From Bacteroidetes bacterium UBA1935 (GTDB lineage Bacteria; Bacteroidota; Bacteroidia; Chitinophagales; Chitinophagaceae), in assembly GCA_002337045.1 (NCBI GenBank), contig DDFF01000016.1, forward strand, positions 1 through 64,000: a stretch of DNA of 64,000 nt, given 5' to 3'. Position 1 is the first letter of the stretch. Every line of letters starts with the position of its first letter. Position numbers and translations under genes: made by a program. This document shows, in pieces, positions 59,095 through 64,000 of the stretch. The notes beneath the pieces were generated by a model. The model saw only the letters and a program-made list of their open reading frames with translations. It made no database searches and was not told the origin of the DNA.

Positions 59095-59916
59095 TTATGT
59101 GATAGAAATTGTATTCCCGTTAATGTCTTTCCAAGCAGTACCTATATCATTTTTTATATCAGCAAATGAAGCGAAGAAAAAGAGCCTTGCAGTGGCAGGG
59201 TGTATATTGGTATTCGCTTTCATCTTCTGTATTACAGCGTTTTTAATTCCCTCATGCTCAAAAACTGATAACACAAACGGATTTGTAGCTATCCCATATT
59301 TTTTTGATGGTGTACCGAGGGCTATAGCTTTGGCATGAGTACCAAGCTGGTTAAGTATGCGTTTACTATCCTTATCACAGTACATTTCTAACAGATATAA
59401 TCCGTTAGCTGTCTGCAATACCGCATCGGGTATATAGTAGCTACTATTGCCCGTAAGTGGTATCTGTGATTTTGCTGTTAGGTTGCCTTTCTTTGTACTG
59501 CCTGTTTTGTGGTAGTACGCATCATAGTTAGTAATGGTAATTCCATGAGCAGAGCAGTAGTTATCTAACAGGATATGGAGCCAAACGCTATTCACACGGT
59601 GGAAGTAATCACGTACAACTGGCGTAGTGCCGACAGGCATATGGATAATGCTGATAGCATTTTTATGAGCCTGTAAAAAACTACGCCCATTCTCTTTGAG
59701 CATATAGATGTTTTCGGCTCTGACTTTGTAACTTACCTCCACACGAAAAGACTTGATATAACCACCGTCAAAACGTGAAAGCCTCCCTAAACATTCACGG
59801 AGGTAACTCACGCTCTTACCTGTCAAAAACTGCAATTGAGAAACGGATAAATACTGGTATTTAGCCAGTAAACAAATTATATCAGTCATGAGTGAATTAA
59901 AAAGTTCTGAACGCAT
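59095..59916 (-). CDS. Replication-relaxation-like winged-helix protein
   Basis: 273 residues. The N-terminal helix-turn-helix reads LFNSLMTDIICLLAKYQYLS and VSQLQFLTGKSVSYLRECLGR. A beta domain with nuclease-like character follows (SYYIPDAVLQTANGLYLLEMYCD). The plan matches the Replic_Relax family of accessory mobilisation proteins, but the call is by layout only. It lies 14 nt upstream of the 53-residue gene, within the element operon. Confidence 0.55.
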   Translation of the reverse strand: MRSELFNSLMTDIICLLAKYQYLSVSQLQFLTGKSVSYLRECLGRLSRFDGGYIKSFRVEVSYKVRAENIYMLKENGRSFLQAHKNAISIIHMPVGTTPVVRDYFHRVNSVWLHILLDNYCSAHGITITNYDAYYHKTGSTKKGNLTAKSQIPLTGNSSYYIPDAVLQTANGLYLLEMYCDKDSKRILNQLGTHAKAIALGTPSKKYGIATNPFVLSVFEHEGIKNAVIQKMKANTNIHPATARLFFFASFADIKNDIGTAWKDINGNTISIT

Positions 59917-59922
59917 AGTTTA

Positions 59923-61290
59923 TTAGTTAAATGCAGGTGGTTCTGCGGTAAAAGGATTATCATTTTTCTTGGCATTCTTTTCCTCCTTCTTGGTCGCTGT
60001 ATTCTCTTTCTTCACTTCTATATCAATCTCGCTTGGGTGGGGTGCAGGGGAGGGCGTAAGTACACGATACGCCCCACTTTGTTCTATGATATATTTGTAA
60101 CGCTTTTGGAGGGCTTCGCCTGTTAAAAACAGACTGCTATGCACGATAGGCACTTTCACACGAAAAGCAGGCGAATTATCACTACGTTTTACATAGAATG
60201 AAAGCGGCTCTAATGCGGCTAACTGTTCAACTGAAACAGAGGTTTCCTTGCTGTAAAAACTGCGGCTTTCGCCATCGCTCACACCTATACATTTCGTGAA
60301 TGTGTTAGTGGTAACAGCAGCTTTCATTTTTACGTCCAATGCTTTGATAGACTGAAAACACAGGGTAAGCCCGACCTTAAATTTTCTTAGCTCTAAAAGC
60401 ATTGTCGCAGTAGATGTACATAAATACGTTGATGCTTCATCTATATAGTAATAGACTGGAACTCTACGCTTTTCTGGCATTGCCTCTCTACGCATAGCAA
60501 TAGAGGTAACAACCGCCTGCATTAAACGACCTATGACAGAGGCTACAAAAGGGTTAGAGCGTGGAGCGTTTATTATAATCACTTTGCCCGTATTCATACA
60601 TTCTTCGATGCTTACACCGTCATGTTGCAGAATGTCAAAAAGTGTAACGTCATTCATAAAGAATGATAATTTACTTATGATGCTTCTTTTTGATATGTCG
60701 TACTCTTTTGCACCCCATTGTTTGCTATAAAACTCTCTGATATTCGGGTGTCGGTGCATAGCAGCCATACGAAGCAAATCAGCATTGTTTTTATCATCAA
60801 AGAACCTTAACAGCGTAGCCATATTTCTATATTCGGGTGCAGCGTATAACAAAACAAGCAGCGAGGGACGTAACAGCATCTCCATGTTCAACGATAAACC
60901 GTATTGGGAGTTCTCTATTAGTTCCGCTATGGTACTGGCAAGCTGTGTAGCAAGGCAATTTCTGTATTCATCGTCCGCATCAGCAGGCACATACATAGGA
61001 TTAAACCCCGCACTTATTTTATGCGGGTAATTACTATCCCTCTGTAAAGTAGTAGAGATATAGACTATTCTGTCTTCGTCTAACTCACGGTACGCAACCA
61101 GTTTTTTAGAAATGTCGGCATGAGGCTCTTGCAGGATTATACAGCAGTTACGTTTCTTTTTTGAAGAACGTACGAGAGACAAGGCTTGATTAAGGATTAA
61201 CATACTCTTGCCCCCGCCCGTACCAGAGGTAACGAGTTGGTGGCTCAACAGTTGCGTTTTATTTATCCGTGCTTCTATTCTATATTTCAT
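59923..61290 (-). CDS. VirD4/TraG-like conjugative coupling ATPase without membrane anchor
   Basis: 455 residues. Walker A is TSGTGGGKSM at residues 21-30, and Walker B appears in VPVYYYIDEASTYL near residue 285. Further conserved parts of the FtsK/HerA-type fold are VIIINAPRSNPFVASVIGRL and GLTLCFQSIKALD. No N-terminal membrane helix is present when started at MKYRIEA, which overlaps the upstream gene by 11 nt; a longer frame would add a hydrophobic stretch within that gene. It could pump DNA for mobilisation. The C-terminal tail is Lys/Glu-rich (VKKENTATKKEEKNAKK). Confidence 0.75.
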   Translation of the reverse strand: MKYRIEARINKTQLLSHQLVTSGTGGGKSMLILNQALSLVRSSKKKRNCCIILQEPHADISKKLVAYRELDEDRIVYISTTLQRDSNYPHKISAGFNPMYVPADADDEYRNCLATQLASTIAELIENSQYGLSLNMEMLLRPSLLVLLYAAPEYRNMATLLRFFDDKNNADLLRMAAMHRHPNIREFYSKQWGAKEYDISKRSIISKLSFFMNDVTLFDILQHDGVSIEECMNTGKVIIINAPRSNPFVASVIGRLMQAVVTSIAMRREAMPEKRRVPVYYYIDEASTYLCTSTATMLLELRKFKVGLTLCFQSIKALDVKMKAAVTTNTFTKCIGVSDGESRSFYSKETSVSVEQLAALEPLSFYVKRSDNSPAFRVKVPIVHSSLFLTGEALQKRYKYIIEQSGAYRVLTPSPAPHPSEIDIEVKKENTATKKEEKNAKKNDNPFTAEPPAFN

Positions 61291-61723
61291 TTTCAGTTTC
61301 ATATAAAAAGCCATACATATACGGATTGTGTACTTTAAAAAACGAAGACAGTAGTTTATTATAGGCATCTCGTGTTGGGGTTAGATGGCTAAATAACTTT
61401 CTGTCTTCGCTCGTACAAATCAGTAATACCGAGAATATTTTATGGTGTTTGAACTGTGTAGGGGTAATGCTTTTATCGAACAGAGCAGCGAACTCTATAA
61501 ACATAAAGCCCCTAAGCAGCAGCAAAGCCATGTAGTCGTAATCAGAGAGCGGAGCAGTAGCGAGTAGGTTATCAATGTAATTACAATGGGCAGCTATCAC
61601 AGCATCAAAACCCGCTTCGCAATCCTGCATCTGCATCGTACCCAAAAAAACGCCTTCATCGTCATCGGGTACAATAACGGAGGCGTTTAGAAAAATCTGT
61701 AATAATTGTTCGGTTGATAACAT
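61280..61723 (-). CDS. Hypothetical soluble protein of the mobile element
   Basis: 147 residues, alpha-helical, no signal peptide or membrane segment: MLSTEQLLQIFLNASVIV, acidic PDDDEGVFLG, and a hydrophobic DYMALLLLRGFMFIEFAAL. Its end overlaps the start of the coupling ATPase gene by 11 nt, so the two may be translationally coupled and act together. Not recognised. Confidence 0.6.
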   Translation of the reverse strand: MLSTEQLLQIFLNASVIVPDDDEGVFLGTMQMQDCEAGFDAVIAAHCNYIDNLLATAPLSDYDYMALLLLRGFMFIEFAALFDKSITPTQFKHHKIFSVLLICTSEDRKLFSHLTPTRDAYNKLLSSFFKVHNPYMYGFLYETENEI

Positions 61724-61888
61724 ACTATGATTTTTTTTGAGGGTTGCAAGACCAATTTAAGAGCACATACAAGCAAGGCAGCTTCGCCGCTTGGAAGCCA
61801 TTATATAACCTCGTTTTTCGACTGTTTTGAAATTCATGTTTCCTATAATTCCACTCATTCAACAACTCGCAATAGCCCCGCTCCTGTT

Positions 61889-62230
61889 TCATTCGTGGAA
61901 TCCTGTTATGCCTCTGGCTTGGTTAATTAATTGTGTTACTTTTTCGTTCTGTTGCTGATTTAGATTTCCATTGTTTTGTATCTGAAATGCTGTTAGTAGT
62001 TTAATGACTGATTGCATCGTTGCAGAAAGATTAGTAGTCTGTTGTTCTGATATAGTGTTCGTTAACTCTGTCGAGTGCTTTGCAGCGTTGAACCATTGGT
62101 TAGAAAACTCCATGTGTCTTTGATTATTAATAAGGAGAACTTCATTCTCACGGCGGGAGAAGTGGCTACCGATACGATAGCCAACAACTCCACCTATGAG
62201 TAATAAGATGATTATTACTAAGAGTACCAT
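61889..62230 (-). CDS. Hypothetical single-pass membrane protein
   Basis: 113 residues. The first 17 residues form a membrane helix (VLLVIIILLLIGGVVGY). The rest is Asn/Gln/Thr-rich and predicted helical (TISEQQTTNLSATMQSVIKL, then QIQNNGNLNQQQNEKVTQLI). It lies 11 nt downstream of the 261-residue membrane protein gene on the same strand. A scaffold or stabilising role is speculation. Confidence 0.55.
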   Translation of the reverse strand: MVLLVIIILLLIGGVVGYRIGSHFSRRENEVLLINNQRHMEFSNQWFNAAKHSTELTNTISEQQTTNLSATMQSVIKLLTAFQIQNNGNLNQQQNEKVTQLINQARGITGFHE

Positions 62231-62241
62231 TGTTATATTTT

Positions 62242-63027
62242 TTATTCGTTAGAGAAAGAGTTGAACCCGCCCTGGGCGTAAAACTGTCGTGCTTTTTGTA
62301 CTGCTTCTGTTTCTTCAGCGGGCTGTACGTCCGCTTTTTGCATGATGAACAGATAACGGTTCCAAAGTGATTCGACCTGTTTAGCTATGCTGTTAAGTTT
62401 ATTGAGTGTAAGCCGTAGGCGTATTTTGAGTGCAAAATGAGAGATACTCGTTATAGCGGTCTTTAAGAATATAAATCCGAATGCGATCTCTGCCAGACAA
62501 ATAAGCGTAGAGAATATGACAGTATAGATAACTGCTGAATGCATCTCTGCCGCACCTCCTGTGCTTGCCTGTAGTGCCAAGAACGCTTGAATACCTATAT
62601 AGATTACTCCCATGATGACAGCTCCCCAAAACCTGCTTGTAGGCTCTTTTTTACCAGTGTAGTCGCTTTTTACTAATCCAGCGTTCAATTCTTCGCCGAT
62701 TATCAAGCCCATACATACAAAGCCCATAGCTACGATGATGCTTGCTGTCTCGCTAAAGTTCCCGATAGCAACAAGTGTCATACTGATATTGGTAGCCTCT
62801 ACATAACCGAGTACCATCGCTACGAACACACCTAAAAAGCTGATGGCAGTTTTGAATGGCGAGGTTTCTTTACCTCCATTCATTTCCTGTATCTTTTCCA
62901 GTTTTTGTTGTAGTTTATTATAGAGCGTTTCAATGTTGCCAAATTCAAATCCTTTGCGTGTTGCAAGAATGTAATCGCCGTTACGGGCTGATGTGTTTTC
63001 TGTCTGAAAAATATTAGCGTTATTCAT
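62242..63027 (-). CDS. Hypothetical four-helix membrane protein
   Basis: 261 residues. An N-terminal soluble segment with a short coil (NIETLYNKLQQKLEKIQEM) is followed by four membrane helices: TAISFLGVFVAMVLGYVEA, SETASIIVAMGFVCMGLIIG, GAVIMGVIYIGIQAFLALQ and TVIFSTLICLAEIAFGFIFL. A soluble helical C-terminus follows. It starts 2 nt after the VWA lipoprotein gene. No family was recognised. Confidence 0.6.
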   Translation of the reverse strand: MNNANIFQTENTSARNGDYILATRKGFEFGNIETLYNKLQQKLEKIQEMNGGKETSPFKTAISFLGVFVAMVLGYVEATNISMTLVAIGNFSETASIIVAMGFVCMGLIIGEELNAGLVKSDYTGKKEPTSRFWGAVIMGVIYIGIQAFLALQASTGGAAEMHSAVIYTVIFSTLICLAEIAFGFIFLKTAITSISHFALKIRLRLTLNKLNSIAKQVESLWNRYLFIMQKADVQPAEETEAVQKARQFYAQGGFNSFSNE

Positions 63028-63029
63028 TG

Positions 63030-63860
63030 TTATTGATTTTGAGAAATAAAACTGATAGCATCTGATGTGCTTGTGAATACATGGATAGGGGACGAAGGGA
63101 ATACCCTTTTTATAGTACTATCTCCGATGGCTGGACGGATTAGAAGAACGATAGTATTATCGCTAAGTGGCATCGGCTGTAATCGTGATTGTCCTTTTTT
63201 CGGACAGTCCCGTAAATCAGAGGTTATTAACAGGTACTTAGCGTACCCAGAAAAATTAGCCTGTTCTAAGGCTATAGCTGCAAGCCGAAAAGCACCTGCC
63301 AAATCAGTGTTGTTTTCCGTTGCGGGAGTAGAAATCTTGCTGATGTACTTGGCTATCTCTGTATGGGCTGTACGCTGATATTGTGATAATATTTTATCAT
63401 TTTTCGCCTTAGCTTTTGCCATGAGATAGACATTACCCGATTGGGTTGTGGTTATAGTATCTGGCTTAGAAATGGTAATAGTAAGCACGTCCTGCTGTGA
63501 ACTCTCTGCATATATTCCCACATGCTTTACTACGCCCGAATAAGAAGCAACAGCATTGTATAGCTCTTTTGCGTTGGTGCTATCGAAATAACTAATCCCT
63601 GTGGTTGACTTACTGTAGTCGTTTACGTGCACAACCAGAACAGGCTTGATAGCCTGTTTTACTGGTTGCGTAGATTGTGTTTTTTGTTGGCAAGCGTGTA
63701 AGGCCAAGCACATGAGGACTAAAATAATTGCTCCACCTCGGCGGACTATCTTATTTAGTGAATAGCCCGAAAAGCCTACACTTGCATGTAGTGCACCTGT
63801 ATGTGTTACCTGCCTGTTTGGCGGTGTTTGAGAGAGAGATTTTTTTATACGATTTTTCAT
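63030..63860 (-). CDS. VWA-like lipoprotein with MIDAS signatures
   Basis: Up to 276 residues, start uncertain. A hydrophobic IILVLMCLALHAC lipobox precedes CQQKTQ, so the first ~45 residues upstream of it may not be translated. The mature domain shows a MIDAS pattern: the DxSxS motif in VNDYSKSTTG, a Thr in ENNTDLAGAFRLAA, and an Asp in LLITSDLRDC. This is the order expected for a von Willebrand A fold. It would sit on the outside face of a membrane and bind a metal-coordinated partner. It is first visible gene of the operon here. Confidence 0.6.
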   Translation of the reverse strand: MKNRIKKSLSQTPPNRQVTHTGALHASVGFSGYSLNKIVRRGGAIILVLMCLALHACQQKTQSTQPVKQAIKPVLVVHVNDYSKSTTGISYFDSTNAKELYNAVASYSGVVKHVGIYAESSQQDVLTITISKPDTITTTQSGNVYLMAKAKAKNDKILSQYQRTAHTEIAKYISKISTPATENNTDLAGAFRLAAIALEQANFSGYAKYLLITSDLRDCPKKGQSRLQPMPLSDNTIVLLIRPAIGDSTIKRVFPSSPIHVFTSTSDAISFISQNQ

Positions 63861-63905
63861 TTTTTGATTTTTTGTGCCTCGCCAGTACCCACTATGACAG
63901 AGCAT

Positions 63906-64000
63906 AGCAGATACTAACGAAAGCGATTAAGAGATTTAGTTTGTGGCTGGTTCCCAGTGGTGCACTATAGTACCTTGTAGATTGTCGCAGGCAATCAGAT
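63906..64000. other. Window edge with possible partial genes
   Basis: Two minus-strand frames run into the window edge with stop codons in this stretch. One ends LIACDNLQGTIVHHWEPATN, the other is hydrophobic near its end (LNLLIAFVSICYALS). Neither can be judged as coding from 95 nt. Confidence 0.3.

Larger units (their letters stand above)
57336..64000. mobile_element. Integrated mobile element at tRNA-Lys (right end outside window)
   Basis: A continuous run of minus-strand genes begins in the tRNA-Lys gene and runs to the window edge. It comprises a large serine recombinase, a coupled 53-residue protein, a replication-relaxation-like protein, a coupling-type ATPase, three unknown proteins and a VWA lipoprotein. 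The location at a tRNA 3' end and the recombinase next to it are typical of integrative elements. The second attachment site and most of the element lie beyond the window, so its class (conjugative, mobilisable or other) is not settled. Confidence 0.75.

Noticed and set aside
1..64000. CRISPR array
   Set aside because: No regularly spaced direct repeats with spacers were found; the only tandem repeats are the 11-bp promoter arrays without spacers.

Overview
The window looks like a chromosome segment of a gliding, carotenoid-forming Bacteroidota bacterium, most likely order Chitinophagales. Three things support this. Promoters carry the Bacteroidota-type -7 box TAnnTTTG, often only 4-8 nt before the start codon. 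The gene content is typical of the phylum: gldC, a secreted peptidase with a T9SS-type C-terminal sorting domain, DUF6089 and DUF1573 proteins, a CarboxypepD_reg TonB receptor, and a propeller sensor kinase with a LytTR regulator. The intergenic spaces also hold familiar dispersed repeats. Genus-level assignment is not possible from sequence reading alone.

Layout. 0-7 kb: LMW phosphatase-hisS, a DUF6089 barrel protein, tyrS, a seven-haem cytochrome lipoprotein with TPRs, and two small barrel-like proteins. 7.8-9.2 kb: two tandem Fe/Mn superoxide dismutases. 9.5-13.9 kb: an RND pump and TolC pair. 13.9-16.3 kb: UDP-glucose dehydrogenase and UDP-glucuronate decarboxylase (the UDP-xylose route). 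16.4-23 kb: a lipoprotein, a class III aminotransferase, and a TonB-dependent receptor and beta-helix-like lipoprotein that share an unusual upstream array of 11-bp repeats. 23-29.6 kb: a CCA-adding-type enzyme, Sua5/TsaC, a DUF1573 pair, an aminotransferase, adenine deaminase and a truncated haemoglobin. 29.7-33.5 kb: a two-component system. 33.5-37.8 kb: a sparse accessory stretch with a possible small RNA, dispersed repeats, small genes and an XRE regulator with a palindromic operator. 37.9-50.1 kb: mostly housekeeping (rsfS-ftsH, birA, gldC-yqeY-cvpA-pabA, ybeY-rluA, feoA, nadD, an AI-2E exporter-type protein) plus a late carotenoid cluster (CruF-like, CrtZ, CrtYcd). 50.2-57.1 kb: a YtxH/holin-like envelope cluster, a two-HTH regulator with a palindromic operator, lipoproteins, a YiiX-type peptidase and an M36 metallopeptidase.

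From 57.3 kb a tRNA-Lys gene marks the edge of an integrated element that runs off the window. A large serine recombinase reads into the tRNA gene, so its C-terminus is coded by the complement of the tRNA. Behind it, on one strand, lie a 53-residue coupled protein, a replication-relaxation-like winged-helix protein, a VirD4/TraG-like ATPase without its own membrane anchor, three uncharacterised proteins, and a lipoprotein with VWA/MIDAS signatures. This membrane-protein/VWA/ATPase set is the best candidate here for an undescribed system. The best regulatory novelty is the pair of PhoB-like 11-bp arrays, both set 4 bp from the -7 box.
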